From Agaribacillus aureus (GTDB taxonomy: Bacteria; Bacteroidota; Bacteroidia; Cytophagales; Cyclobacteriaceae), in NCBI GenBank assembly GCA_030442055.1, contig JAUJEB010000001.1:62001-126000 (forward strand): a stretch of DNA of 64,000 nt. Reading direction: 5' to 3'. Each line of letters opens with the position of its first letter. The first letter of the stretch is position 1. A program made the position numbers and the translations under genes. A model generated the notes under the pieces. It searched no databases. It was not told where the DNA came from and saw only the letters and a program-made list of their open reading frames with translations. Below, one piece after another: positions 8,732 through 18,756 of the stretch.

Positions 8732-11700
8732 ATGAGAAATAATTACAGGTTTAAAAAGGATTTTTTTTTAACCGGCAGAGCGCATTTTTTGACCGGTTGC
8801 ATGCTAACATTAATCTTCTTTTCAACCAAAGTGCTGGCACAGGATTTCGAATCACCAAGAGAAGACACAGATTCCAAACGGATTACAGGCTTTGTGAAAG
8901 ATGACAACAACGTTGGGCTTCCGGGTGTCACGGTGATGATTAAGGAAACAACCATTGGAACAGTTACCGATGCGGACGGAAAGTTTGCTATAGACATCCC
9001 CGGAACTAAATCCGTTTTAGTATTTAGCTACCTCGGTTACCTGGAAGAGGAAGTTGTGGTAGGAAACAAAGCAGTTATTGATCTGGTGATGATGCCGGAT
9101 GTTACGCTATTGGATGAAATAGTAGTCATAGGGTACGGAACCGCTAAAAAATCTGATTTAACAGGCGCCGTTCAGTCAATGAATGCTGAAAGGATTGCTG
9201 AAACACCCAATTACACTGCTATGGCGGCTATGCAGGGAAAAATGGCCGGAGTGGACATTATAAGATCCAATAATAAACCTGGAGGAGGCGTTGACATTCA
9301 GATTCGAGGGGTAAACGCTGTTTTTAATTTCGACGATGATAACCAGGCCGCCCCCCAGCCTCTGTTTGTGGTTGACGGAATTTTTGTGGATAACATTGAC
9401 GACCTGAACCCGGCTGATATTGAAAAGATTGACGTGTTAAAAGATGCGTCGGCAACCGCTATTTATGGTTCCAGGGGTGCCAATGGCGTGGTGATTGTTT
9501 CCACTAAAAGCGGGATGCCAGGAAAAGCAAAAATTGAATACAAAGGTTTTGTGAGTGTAAGCGAAGCCACCAATTTACCCGATATGATGACCGGCGAGGA
9601 GTTTGTAGCGTTCGCTCTTGATGCAGCAGCCGGCTCAGGCCGGGAAGATTGGACCATGGATAGGATTTTCGGACCTGATGAACTTGAAAATATTCGCACC
9701 GGAAATTATACTGATTGGGTCGATTTATTAGTAGATGATTTTGGCCTTCAGACTAACCACTCCCTGTCCTTTTCGGGAGGCGATAAAGGTATGAATTATA
9801 GTTTTGGAGGAGCATATACTTCCGATGAAGGTATTGTGGGGGATGAAAAATACGAAAGATATAACCTTAGAGGTAGCGTAGATAAAAAAATAAATAATCT
9901 TTTTAAGATAGGATTTAAAGTCTACTCATCTTATACGATAAGAAATGAGGATAGCTATGAAGCAATGAGAAGTGCTTATCGTCTAAGGCCAACCGCTAAC
10001 CCATATGACGAAAATGGGGAACCAAAGTTTTGGCCAATGGATAAAGAGCAGCAAATTTCCAATCCGCTTTTTGAAGCTGACAATATAACGCGTGAAAAGC
10101 GGGCCACCAGAGTTTACGGAAATCTGTATTTGCAGGTAACTCCGCTGAAGGGCTTAAGCTATAAAGTAAGTTTTTCTCCTGAAACAGAATTCAACAGATA
10201 CGGAGAGTACAGGGGGCGCTATTCGAAAAGCTCCAGGGGGCAGGCATCGAGAACAAGGGGCCTATACAATTCCTACAACCGTTTACAATACACCTTTGAC
10301 AATGTTATTGCCTATAATAAGGAAATTGCTAAAAATCATAATTTATCGGCAACACTTATATCTTCATTATGGTACAAAAGACAGGATGAGGGAAAAACCC
10401 AGGTCAGAAACTTTGAAGACGACAGAACCACATTTTACAATATAGGAACCGGATTGGAATACCGGGAAATTAAGTCTGAATTCAGACAGGAAACTTTAGC
10501 ATCGTATGCCACCCGCATTCAATACAATTACATGGGTAGGTACCTTCTGACTGCCTCAGGCCGTTATGATGGTTCCTCTAAACTCGCCAAAGGCAATAAA
10601 TGGCATTTCTTTCCTTCCGCAGCGCTCGCCTGGAGAGTCAGTGAAGAAGCAGTGGTAAAAGAAAACCTTTCGTTTCTATCCAATCTTAAACTAAGAATTA
10701 GTTACGGCGAAACCGGAAACAACAATGTTTCAGCCTACAGTTCCGGAGCGAGAATTAACAATTCTACTTTTGTTTTTGGCGATGAAGTGGTAGCAACCTC
10801 ACAAATCGGTTCTATCAGCAACAGCAAATTGACCTGGGAAATTGGGAAGGAAGTAAACTTTGGTATGGACTTTGGCATTTTCAACAATAGAATTTCAGGC
10901 AGCCTCGAACTTTATAACAAAAAAGTAGATGGCGTTATTTTAAATCGTCAAATCCCCAGAATTTCAGGCTTTCAGTACACCCGGTCAAATATTGGAAAAA
11001 TTGAAAACAAGGGAGTCGAAGTAAGTTTGAACATATATCCTGTTCAAAAACCGAATTTTACATGGTCAACTACCATTACTTTTTCCAGAAACAGGAACAA
11101 ACTACTCGAGTTGTTTGGTGACGGAAAAGACGATATCGGCAACAGATGGTTTATTGGGAAACCTGTGTCTGTTTATTATGATTATGAAATGGCCGGAATA
11201 TGGCAGGAGTCGGAAGCGGCAGAGGCAGAAGAATACAATCAAAGACCCGGGCAGGTAAAAGTAGTAGATCAGAATATGGACGGTGAAATTGACGCAGACA
11301 ATGACCGGGTAGTTTTGGGGTCTCCCGACCCTGACTGGCACGGTGGCATCACCAACAGGTTTAAATACAGGAATTTTGATTTATCAATTTTTGCCTATAC
11401 CAGAAAAACACAGATGCTTCACAGCGAATTCCACAGCAAGTTCGTATTTGATGCGGCAGCTCATGGGCCATACCCGGCGCGCTTTAATGGGTTAAACGCC
11501 GACTACTGGACTGCGGATAACCCCGGTGCTGAATATGCTTTACCGGGCTGGGGTGATTTCAATCGCCTGACTAACTACCGAACCGACGTAGATTTTATAA
11601 AAATCGGGTACATCACGCTGGGCTATAATTTACATAAATCTCTGCTTGAAAAGTTGGGTATGGGCAAGTTTAGAGTCTACGCCACTGCAGATAATCCTTT

Positions 11701-11809
11701 TGTATTTACAGAATATCAAGGTTGGGATCCCGAAAATGCACATAGAAATACCTGGGGATATGGTTTTATGAGAAGATCCTATCAATTGGGAGTTGAGCTT
11801 ACATTTTAA
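8732..11809 (+). CDS. SusC/RagA-family TonB-linked outer-membrane transporter
   Basis: 1025 residues, the usual SusC length. After a long N-terminal signal region (residues 1-35, ending VLAQD) comes a carboxypeptidase-regulatory-like beta domain (GFVKDDNNVGLPGVTVMIK ... GTVTDADGKFAID) at about 50-130. A TonB-box-like stretch (LDEIVVIGYGTAKKSDLTGA) and the plug domain (FVVDGIFVDNIDDLNPADIE, KDASATAIYGSRGANGVV) follow. The rest is a large beta-barrel ending in the aromatic residue F (LGVELTF). It imports oligosaccharides or other nutrients through the outer membrane with its SusD partner 19 bases downstream. There is no STN domain, so it is not expected to signal to a sigma/FecR pair; control by the divergent membrane-spanning regulator is more likely. 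The substrate is unknown because no degradative enzyme is in the operon. Confidence 0.96.
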   Translation: MRNNYRFKKDFFLTGRAHFLTGCMLTLIFFSTKVLAQDFESPREDTDSKRITGFVKDDNNVGLPGVTVMIKETTIGTVTDADGKFAIDIPGTKSVLVFSYLGYLEEEVVVGNKAVIDLVMMPDVTLLDEIVVIGYGTAKKSDLTGAVQSMNAERIAETPNYTAMAAMQGKMAGVDIIRSNNKPGGGVDIQIRGVNAVFNFDDDNQAAPQPLFVVDGIFVDNIDDLNPADIEKIDVLKDASATAIYGSRGANGVVIVSTKSGMPGKAKIEYKGFVSVSEATNLPDMMTGEEFVAFALDAAAGSGREDWTMDRIFGPDELENIRTGNYTDWVDLLVDDFGLQTNHSLSFSGGDKGMNYSFGGAYTSDEGIVGDEKYERYNLRGSVDKKINNLFKIGFKVYSSYTIRNEDSYEAMRSAYRLRPTANPYDENGEPKFWPMDKEQQISNPLFEADNITREKRATRVYGNLYLQVTPLKGLSYKVSFSPETEFNRYGEYRGRYSKSSRGQASRTRGLYNSYNRLQYTFDNVIAYNKEIAKNHNLSATLISSLWYKRQDEGKTQVRNFEDDRTTFYNIGTGLEYREIKSEFRQETLASYATRIQYNYMGRYLLTASGRYDGSSKLAKGNKWHFFPSAALAWRVSEEAVVKENLSFLSNLKLRISYGETGNNNVSAYSSGARINNSTFVFGDEVVATSQIGSISNSKLTWEIGKEVNFGMDFGIFNNRISGSLELYNKKVDGVILNRQIPRISGFQYTRSNIGKIENKGVEVSLNIYPVQKPNFTWSTTITFSRNRNKLLELFGDGKDDIGNRWFIGKPVSVYYDYEMAGIWQESEAAEAEEYNQRPGQVKVVDQNMDGEIDADNDRVVLGSPDPDWHGGITNRFKYRNFDLSIFAYTRKTQMLHSEFHSKFVFDAAAHGPYPARFNGLNADYWTADNPGAEYALPGWGDFNRLTNYRTDVDFIKIGYITLGYNLHKSLLEKLGMGKFRVYATADNPFVFTEYQGWDPENAHRNTWGYGFMRRSYQLGVELTF

Positions 11810-11828
11810 TTTTGTGAAATTTTGAACC

Positions 11829-13421
11829 ATGAAAACAAAAACTATATATAAAACATTAATGGCTGCGATTTTCATATTTTCTGTCTCGGCCTGCGAAAGC
11901 TTTTTAGAAGAAGAGAATTTGTCGGGTACCGACAGCAACAATTACTTTGTTGATGAAGATAGCTTTGAAAGAGTCATTGCTTCCATCTACCTTGAATTGC
12001 GAGACGCCTATAAAACATATCCTACCGACTTCCTGGGAACGGATCTTTTTATTGCCTCTGGCTTCCCCCTGAATAAGTATAATGATTTGTCTGTACGCGA
12101 AGATCAAATTAAAAAAGCATGGGAAGCATATTACAAGGTAATTCAAAACTGCAATACGGTGATTACCAGGTCTCCCGATATCGATATTTCCAATGAAATC
12201 AGAAATAGCGGCGTGGCTGAGGCAAAGACAATCCGGGCGCTGATGTATTTTAAATTAATACAACAGTTTGGGGATGTACCCCTTGTCCTGGAAGAGGTAA
12301 ACAGCGATAAGGTCGATTATGTACGTGAGAGCGAACAGCTTATTTATCAACAGATCATTTCAGATCTCGAGGAGTCGATTGAGACACTACCTGTAAGCAC
12401 TGACCAGTTTGGAAGGGTCACCAAAGGCATGGCCCGGCATTTGTTATCCAAGATCTATTTGACCAGAGGATATCTTTCCTATGGAAACCCTTCAGATTTT
12501 ACCAGGGCTGCCGAACTGGCTGATTTAATAATTAAATCAAACCAATACAGGCTGCTGGATAGGTATGAGGAGGTATTCAAAAGTGATAATCAAATGAATG
12601 ACGAGATCATTTTTTCTATTCAATATACAAATCAGGTAGCTGCCAATGGCAAAGGCAACAACAAACACCAGATTGCTAAATATTCACTGGACGGAATGGA
12701 TGGATATGCCAGAATTTCATCTGTTTATTCCAGGCCTGCAGGGTTTACCAATGCCACACCTTATTTGTACTCGCTTTTTGATGAGTTTGATGCCGAAGAT
12801 ACCCGGAATGAGGTTTCGTTTCATTATACCTTGTATGCCATTGTAGATGGCACCAATGTTTCCACAGGTGATACCATCACCCACTACCCAAGGGTGCCAT
12901 GGACTGATGACCAGAAAGCTGCTGTTCCCTATCCTGTAATAAATCCTGACGAATACAATGACAATGCGTATCCCTTTTTCAAAAAGTTCGATGATTTTAC
13001 GCCTTATGGTGATAATGACGGCACCCGGGACACTTATGTATTCCGATTGGCCGGGACTTATTTGCTTGGAGCCGAAGCACACTTTAAAGCAAACAATACT
13101 GCTAAAGCCTTAGAATACATCAATGTGATTCGTCGTCGGGCTGCGATTTCGGAAACCGATAAATCAGCCATGGAAATTTCGGTCGATAAATTGTCCATAG
13201 ATTTTATTTTGGAGGAAAGCGCCCGGGAGCTGGCCGGAGAAACAGAACGCTGGAATGATTTAAAAAGAACCGGAAAATTAATCGAAAGGGCGCTGGCCTT
13301 TAATGAAGATGTTAAATACCATAGTACCATCGAAGCATTTCACCTTATCCGCCCTATTCCACAGTCCGAAATTGATTTATCGGGAGGTAGTCTTGTGCAG
13401 AATCCCGGTTATGGATTCTAG
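11829..13421 (+). CDS. SusD/RagB-family surface nutrient-binding lipoprotein
   Basis: 530 residues with a lipoprotein signal (MAAIFIFSVSAC, cysteine 22). SusD hallmarks are visible: the N-terminal EEENLSGTDSNNYFVDEDSFERVIASIY, the TPR-rich middle (AKTIRALMYFKLIQQFGDVPL), and the C-terminal YINVIRRRAAI, LEESARELAGETERWNDLKRTGKL and RPIPQSEIDL. It binds the substrate on the cell surface as the lid of the SusC barrel encoded immediately upstream. It is the middle gene of a three-gene operon with the PKD lipoprotein. Confidence 0.96.
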   Translation: MKTKTIYKTLMAAIFIFSVSACESFLEEENLSGTDSNNYFVDEDSFERVIASIYLELRDAYKTYPTDFLGTDLFIASGFPLNKYNDLSVREDQIKKAWEAYYKVIQNCNTVITRSPDIDISNEIRNSGVAEAKTIRALMYFKLIQQFGDVPLVLEEVNSDKVDYVRESEQLIYQQIISDLEESIETLPVSTDQFGRVTKGMARHLLSKIYLTRGYLSYGNPSDFTRAAELADLIIKSNQYRLLDRYEEVFKSDNQMNDEIIFSIQYTNQVAANGKGNNKHQIAKYSLDGMDGYARISSVYSRPAGFTNATPYLYSLFDEFDAEDTRNEVSFHYTLYAIVDGTNVSTGDTITHYPRVPWTDDQKAAVPYPVINPDEYNDNAYPFFKKFDDFTPYGDNDGTRDTYVFRLAGTYLLGAEAHFKANNTAKALEYINVIRRRAAISETDKSAMEISVDKLSIDFILEESARELAGETERWNDLKRTGKLIERALAFNEDVKYHSTIEAFHLIRPIPQSEIDLSGGSLVQNPGYGF

Positions 13422-13449
13422 GCATTTATAAACTTTTAATACAAAGAAA

Positions 13450-13809
13450 ATGAAAAACAAAATGTTCAGATATATCTTCGTTTTATTAACAGGTCTGGTT
13501 ATTCTTGCTCATGCGGCTTGCGATGATGATCTTGAAAAAGACCTTAAAATAATTAGCTTTTTCAAAGTTCATCAGGGTAATGAAGACGATATTTATTTCT
13601 TAAATGAGCCGGTGGAATTTTATAACTACTCTCTTCATGCCACCGATTATTTATGGGATTTTGGTGACGGAACACAAGTATCTACCGAAAAAGAGCCAAT
13701 CCACGTTTTTACGGAAGAAGGTAAATTTGTGGTTTCACTAAAAGTTTCGGATGGTATAAATGCAACAACCTACGCCGATACACTTACTATCGTGGTAGAC
13801 CCGGGTTAA
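13450..13809 (+). CDS. PKD-domain lipoprotein
   Basis: 119 residues. A lipoprotein signal peptide ends at about cysteine 24 (AHAACDDD), with acidic residues after it. The rest is one PKD domain: NEPVEFYNYSLHATDYLWDFGDGT, then FTEEGKFVVSLKVSDG, the classic WDFGDG and Y/F-x-V-x-L-x-V pattern. It lies 28 bases after susD, the position usually held by a surface glycan-binding protein (SusE/F-like), so an accessory ligand-binding role is likely. At a single domain it is shorter than most such proteins. Confidence 0.88.
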   Translation: MKNKMFRYIFVLLTGLVILAHAACDDDLEKDLKIISFFKVHQGNEDDIYFLNEPVEFYNYSLHATDYLWDFGDGTQVSTEKEPIHVFTEEGKFVVSLKVSDGINATTYADTLTIVVDPG

Positions 13810-14733
13810 ACCCAGGGATCACGCATGACAGCAGACAAAACGCTTCGAAATAAAATTGTAGCTCATCTGCCGGCGTAAAGAAAGCTGCTCATAACAATAT
13901 CAGAGAACAGTTAGTAAATACGCTGTTAAGTGATTCCTATAATAATATTTTTTAGAGCCGTAAAAGTCAATTCGAAATTTTTGGTTTGGATGAGAGAGAT
14001 CTTTTCTTCGCGATCGAAGAGAACTTTTCTCTCCGCGTGATCCCGGATCTTAAATTTTGTTTTACTTTATCTGTTCGGGAGGGTCGCCAATAGGCTTACC
14101 CTCCTTTATCTAAGTGTATTTTTTAATTTACCTTTCACAATTTATTTAAATACCCATTCCTCAAAAACATAATTGCACAAAATTGTTTATACCGTAAAAT
14201 GATACGATAACTTTGTCCCACCTCAAATGCTGACCATTCGTTTTGGAAAAACAGGCAATTCCTCCATCTACGGTTTTCACTTCTAATATCCTTTTTCACA
14301 GCCATATTCTTTGTCGATCGCAACCTTGAAAATGTTTTCATCTTAACGTTGCCATTTTGTGAAGGGCGTTTCAAGGAAAAGTCCTGGAAAAATAATTTTT
14401 TTTTCATTTCAGAAGCGGTTTGGAAGCCGGAATGCTATCTTTGCTGCCAGACAGGGATCAAGCCTGCCAAAATTATTGACCAGGCTATGGGAGTCACTAT
14501 CCGCGAAAGATTTGTTTCGGCTCAAATATAGTATTTCAACCCGTTTCATAAGCCGTCATTATCTGTTGTTTCGAAGTTTAGCTTTACCAGGGTAAACATC
14601 CAAACATTTAAATGATATAAAGATATCTAAAGAAAAAGTGATCATAAATGCTGAAACCTGTGAAATAATTTCCATACCGGGAATCGAACAGATCATTTTA
14701 GCCAAATTTCACAAACAAAAGATTTAAGGTCCA
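13810..14733. other. Long intergenic region with hairpins
   Basis: About 920 bases without a convincing gene. It contains an imperfect inverted repeat at 13992-14033 (GAGAGAGATC opposite CTTTTCTCTC, with CTTCG/CGAAG at the core) and a terminator-like hairpin at 14077-14108. Short frames at 14135-14407 and 14349-14595 have no recognisable features. Just before the glycosyltransferase, a 29-codon frame from a GTG at 14638 to a stop at 14725 could be a leader peptide or chance. Confidence 0.4.
14077..14108 (+). terminator. Probable intrinsic terminator downstream of the SusCD-PKD operon
   Basis: GGAGGGT (14078-14084) and ACCCTCC (14098-14104) form a 7-bp GC-rich stem around a 13-base loop, followed by TTTAT. 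It lies about 270 bases after the PKD lipoprotein stop codon. The U tract is short, so the strength is uncertain. Confidence 0.5.
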
Positions 14734-15633
14734 ATGAAAGTAATAACCGTTGCTTCTGATATTAATAATTTCTTTGTGAATAAATTTCTGATCCCATCCT
14801 GTCAATACTTTGATCTGGATCTGGTTGTCTTAAATCCCCTAACCACCTGGCACCATCACAAAATCAAAGATCAGTTTTTAGCATACTACCTAAAGGGACT
14901 GGACCCGGACGAAATAGTTTTATTTACAGATGCCTATGATACTTTGTTGATCAATGATTTTGCTGGAATCATCGATGCCTACCATCGTTTTAACGCGAAC
15001 ATTGTTTTTTCATCGGAAATAAACTGTTGGCCCGAGCCGGCACTACTTCCCATTTATCATAAAATAGCAGCGAACGAAGATCCGGTGTTTTTAAATAGCG
15101 GCGGATTCATTGGAAAAGTCTCCTCAATTGCTGAGATCCTCCACAGATATCCCGAGTCTCCGAGCCACATCCTCCACACCAAATACAAATTTAAAAGCCG
15201 CCAGGTGAGAGACTACGATGAAAACTATCAGTGGAGTAATCAATATTATTGGACGATGGTCTATTTTTCTCAGCCCGATGCCATAGACCTTGATAAAGAC
15301 TCAAAATTATTCCTTACCCTAGGCATGTCGGTGAGCACTTTTGACGCCAATTACCAGGAGTACCGGAGGGTGGGTACGAATTCAAAAATATTCACCTATG
15401 AATTTGACCGAATACGGGATGTTTTACGCACGATCAACTATGGTAAAACAGCACACCTACATTTTAATAATCCCATCAGCAAACACGTCCTTTTTGAGCT
15501 TTTTAAAAGAGAACAACTCCCAGACTGGATAATAGAAATATTGACAGACAACCATAAATCTGTGGGAAAATCTAAAACTATTGTAACCATGAAATACAAT
15601 GAGCAAACAGGAGCTATTGAAAAGATAATTTAA
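14734..15633 (+). CDS. PLOD-type glycosyltransferase
   Basis: 299 residues, no signal peptide. The protein resembles the glycosyltransferase domain of procollagen lysyl hydroxylases (PLOD/LH3) and related bacterial and viral enzymes. It has the DxxD-type metal site in LFTDAYDTLLI (D66 and D69), then FSSEINCWPEPALLPIY, then FLNSGGFIGKVSSIAEIL, a block order characteristic of this family. The family transfers a hexose from a UDP-sugar to hydroxylysine or other acceptors; the bacterial acceptor is unknown. It is a single gene, separated by about 920 bases from the upstream operon and convergent with the TonB receptor gene. No collagen-like or hydroxylase gene is seen nearby. Confidence 0.82.
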   Translation: MKVITVASDINNFFVNKFLIPSCQYFDLDLVVLNPLTTWHHHKIKDQFLAYYLKGLDPDEIVLFTDAYDTLLINDFAGIIDAYHRFNANIVFSSEINCWPEPALLPIYHKIAANEDPVFLNSGGFIGKVSSIAEILHRYPESPSHILHTKYKFKSRQVRDYDENYQWSNQYYWTMVYFSQPDAIDLDKDSKLFLTLGMSVSTFDANYQEYRRVGTNSKIFTYEFDRIRDVLRTINYGKTAHLHFNNPISKHVLFELFKREQLPDWIIEILTDNHKSVGKSKTIVTMKYNEQTGAIEKII

Positions 15634-15739
15634 GTAAAACCTGAAATGAGAGATGAATAAAATGACTCAAAATAGTAGTAAGCAACGTCCCCACCCTTTC
15701 CAAAGACGGTAGCTCAGGCCCATGACTTCAAACTCAAAA

Positions 15740-18121
15740 CTATCTTCGTCGCCCGCCGGAATACGTCATCGCCTCCCCTTTTCCAAAGCCGTAGCTAAAG
15801 CCCAGGGTCACAAATCGCCCTCGAAAATCCTCATTATATAGGGAAAAACCAGGTTGCTCCGTAGTTACTTTCTGGATCCTTGACGCAAAAATATCCCTGA
15901 CCGCAAAATTGATTACTGCCTTGCCTTCCATCATTTTTTTCCGCACACCAATATCTCCATAGGCATTGTCAGCAACCTGGCTTTGGACCGTTTGATATCC
16001 GGATTCATAGTTGCCGGTTATTTCCAGGTCAAACTGGGCTGGAAGCTTAAATTTAGTCGTAAGCCTGGATGTCCAACGGTCTCCTTCAAAGTCAAAGGAT
16101 TGGTTTTCAAAATCTCCCTCCCGGTTAAATTGATTGTAATTGAGATCGCCGTTGATTGCCAACCACCGGACCGGATCATATTTTGCATTAACCTCAAAGC
16201 CGGTAGTTTTGTCTGTACCAATATTTAATGGCGTTGTGGTATTTACATTATCTTCAAACCTGGAGACCCGCTCTATTACATCGGTGACATAACGATGATA
16301 AACACCTGCATTTAAAGAGGCCTTGCCAAAAACAAAAATACCCGTCACCTCATAAGAGTCCGTAAATTCAGGTTGCAAATCGGGGTTTCCGGTACGGATG
16401 TTAAAGTTATTTCTAATGTTGAAAAACGGATTTAAATCCCAGAGCCTGGGCCTGTAAATCCTTCTCGAGTAGCCTGCCTGGAGCGAAAAGAGTTCCGTAA
16501 ACTTATAGGAGGTATGGGCACTTGGAAAAAGATTGACGTAATCCTGGCTATTTGCTTCATTTGTGTTGGTAAGCAAGGTATTTAGATTGGTATTTTCCAT
16601 ACGAAGGCCTAATTTGATACCCCATTTGTCGCCTTCATAAGCACCGGTTCCGTACAAACCCAATACTTTCTGGTCATATTCAAAGTTATTGGTTAGATCA
16701 TCGTCGGGTATCCACTCACCTTCCACCAGGTCTCTTACCGCATAGTCATTTCCCACATCATTAATAACATATTGAGCCCCTGTTTCGATCTTAATTTTAT
16801 CTGTAAATGGCCTGGTATAATCCAGTTTGAACGTATAGTCTGCCTGCTGGAATTTGGTCTCAGTTTGCTGATCGTTGTAAATCTCAGTCCCGGAGATATT
16901 GGTATTCTCAAACTCCGAAGCCTGATCTTTGCCAAAAAACCTTCCCAAGGCATTAAAAAGTAACGTATGTTCCTCGTTATCCTTAAATTCTCTGCTGTAT
17001 TGAAGGTCGTATTGCCATTTTGGATTTGTGGCCTCCGTGGTTTCATCTCTCCTCCATGCCGATACCAGGGAATTGGTGTCATCCAGAAAGCTGAAATTGA
17101 TTGAGGATGGTTGGTCCTCGATCTCATAGGCAAAATTCCCGGAGAGTGTCACTACATTGTGGGCATCTATGTGATAATCCGTACCTAAAATAACGTTGTA
17201 GAAGGTTTCATTTCTATAGGAAGTGCCGCCGCTGTTTACAGTAGTATTGTTATTCAGGTCGGTATTTATACTTTCCGATTCTCTTGGTAACGAACGATAT
17301 CCAGCGCCTAATTGAGCGAATAGGTTGAACTTCTCCGTCCTTCTGTTCAAACTAATGCCTACACTATGGTTATCCGGCGTTCCGGTATTGACGGAGATAG
17401 AACCATTCAGCCCCTTTTTCTCCTCCTTTTTTAATACGATATTGATAATTCCGGAGGTGCCCTCGGCATCGTACTTGGCGGATGGGTTGGTGATCACCTC
17501 TATTTTTTCTATCATATCCGCCGTAATTGTGCCCAATGCATTGCTTTGTTCGTCTGCCAAAACAGACGGCTTTCCATCTATCATTATCTGTGCACCGGTG
17601 CTTCCGCGCAAGCTGATCTGGCCCTCAATGTTTACATTAACTGATGGTACGTTATTAAGTACCTCTAAAGCGCTCATCCCGGTACTGCTGATGTCTTTGC
17701 CCACATTAAATACCCGCTTGTCAAGTTGAAATTCCGTTGTGGACCTTTCACCAACGACCATTATTTCATCCAGCAGTTGTTTATCTTCACTTAACAGGAT
17801 GGTTCCCAGTGCCACTTTTCCGTTGGCGACTGAAATATCTTTGATCGTGTTACTTTTATAGCCAATGAAACTTACTTCCACATATATATCCAAGGCGTCG
17901 GTCGTAATCGAAAAATCTCCTTTTTCGCCGGCAACCGTGCCTGTTATCATATTTTGTGTTTTACTGTCTTTAATGGTGATGGTTGCATGCTCCACCGGCT
18001 GTTTGCTTTGCGTATCTATGATGGTTCCGGTGATTTCCACACCACCGTTCTGAGCGACTGAAGTGGTAATGCTAAGGATAAAGACTAAGAAGTAGACAAA
18101 ATATTCAGGTTTAATGCTCAT
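15740..18121 (-). CDS. TonB-dependent outer-membrane receptor (OMP beta-barrel family type)
   Basis: 793 residues. Signal peptide (residues 1-23, ending SVAQN), carboxypeptidase-regulatory-like domain at about 28-110 (ITGTIIDTQSKQPVEHATITI), plug domain at about 115-240 (LLDEIMVVGERSTTE, ALEVLNNVPSVNVNIEGQISLRG, AKYDAEGTSGIINIVLKK), then a beta-barrel to the C-terminus. Size and the plug-to-barrel pattern fit the ~800-residue receptor group common in Bacteroidota rather than SusC. The substrate (metal chelate, peptide or other) cannot be inferred, as no partner gene is adjacent. It is transcribed alone and points away from the thiol-protein operon. Confidence 0.92.
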   Translation of the reverse strand: MSIKPEYFVYFLVFILSITTSVAQNGGVEITGTIIDTQSKQPVEHATITIKDSKTQNMITGTVAGEKGDFSITTDALDIYVEVSFIGYKSNTIKDISVANGKVALGTILLSEDKQLLDEIMVVGERSTTEFQLDKRVFNVGKDISSTGMSALEVLNNVPSVNVNIEGQISLRGSTGAQIMIDGKPSVLADEQSNALGTITADMIEKIEVITNPSAKYDAEGTSGIINIVLKKEEKKGLNGSISVNTGTPDNHSVGISLNRRTEKFNLFAQLGAGYRSLPRESESINTDLNNNTTVNSGGTSYRNETFYNVILGTDYHIDAHNVVTLSGNFAYEIEDQPSSINFSFLDDTNSLVSAWRRDETTEATNPKWQYDLQYSREFKDNEEHTLLFNALGRFFGKDQASEFENTNISGTEIYNDQQTETKFQQADYTFKLDYTRPFTDKIKIETGAQYVINDVGNDYAVRDLVEGEWIPDDDLTNNFEYDQKVLGLYGTGAYEGDKWGIKLGLRMENTNLNTLLTNTNEANSQDYVNLFPSAHTSYKFTELFSLQAGYSRRIYRPRLWDLNPFFNIRNNFNIRTGNPDLQPEFTDSYEVTGIFVFGKASLNAGVYHRYVTDVIERVSRFEDNVNTTTPLNIGTDKTTGFEVNAKYDPVRWLAINGDLNYNQFNREGDFENQSFDFEGDRWTSRLTTKFKLPAQFDLEITGNYESGYQTVQSQVADNAYGDIGVRKKMMEGKAVINFAVRDIFASRIQKVTTEQPGFSLYNEDFRGRFVTLGFSYGFGKGEAMTYSGGRRR

Positions 18122-18378
18122 TTTTTTTTAAAACAGGTGCTTCAACAATCGATATTCAAAGAAACAATACTTACGCCATCATAAAAAATAATTTCTACAA
18201 ACGCCAAAACTAACCCTGTGAACGACATATCTTGGGTAATCAGCTTAAAAATGCTTTTGCACCAGTTCCGCCTTTTTATGCTACAAACTTTCAATAGAAC
18301 GGAATAACGCCATTTTAAAAGTGACTCATAGGCCCCTCTATTTCACCAGGCAGTCCAGTTTGACCATCTCCTTTTAAA

Positions 18379-18419
18379 TACTGGACCAGTATATGGTTAG
18401 GATTACTAACTATATTTGC
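18379..18419 (+). promoter_or_regulatory. Promoter with CTGGAC operator upstream of the thiol-protein operon
   Basis: TACTGG-A-CCAGTA is a perfect 6-bp-arm palindrome at 18379-18391 and contains CTGGAC. TATATTTGC at 18411-18419 fits the Bacteroidota -7 consensus TAnnTTTG. The CTGGAC core recurs at the promoter of the nearby MocR gene (21855-21900). CTGGAC direct repeats are known operators of the MocR family (for example TauR), so MocR control is a reasonable inference. Confidence 0.5.
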
Positions 18420-18457
18420 TTCAGCAATGATGCTAAGAACCATAAACAAATAAAAAA

Positions 18458-18691
18458 ATGAGTAAGTCAATTTTCTATCATGCGGGATGTCCGGTATGTG
18501 TAAGTGCCGAAGAAGATATCCTAAACCTTATTGGTGCTTCCAACGTGGAGGTAATTCACCTTGGTGAAAGTAAGGAAAGAATTCCTGAAGCAGAAAAGGC
18601 GGGTGTTAATTCTGTGCCTGCTTTATTAACCCCCAGCGGCAATGTATTGCACTTAAACTTTGGCGCCTCAATAGCGGATCTAAAAGGGTAA
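18458..18691 (+). CDS. Small thioredoxin/glutaredoxin-like protein
   Basis: 77 residues, cytoplasmic. The N-terminal beta strand runs into a redox-type motif CPVC (C11 and C14, FYHAGCPVCVSAEEDIL). A second strand (VEVIHLGES) and a cis-proline-like SVPALLTPSGNVLHL complete a minimal thioredoxin fold. It is probably a thiol-disulfide or metal-handling protein. It is the first of three same-strand genes (18458, 18757, 19549) behind the CTGGAC-containing promoter. The neighbours are secreted proteins of unknown function, so the pathway is not clear. Confidence 0.75.
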   Translation: MSKSIFYHAGCPVCVSAEEDILNLIGASNVEVIHLGESKERIPEAEKAGVNSVPALLTPSGNVLHLNFGASIADLKG

Positions 18692-18756
18692 TTTACTAAA
18701 TCACCAGGTTAGGAATTCTAAATTTTTAGCATTCCTAACTTTAAAAAACAAGCAAA

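Noticed and set aside
14349-14595. Short plus-strand frames and a minus-strand frame before the glycosyltransferase
   Set aside because: They overlap one another in different frames and show no protein-like pattern.
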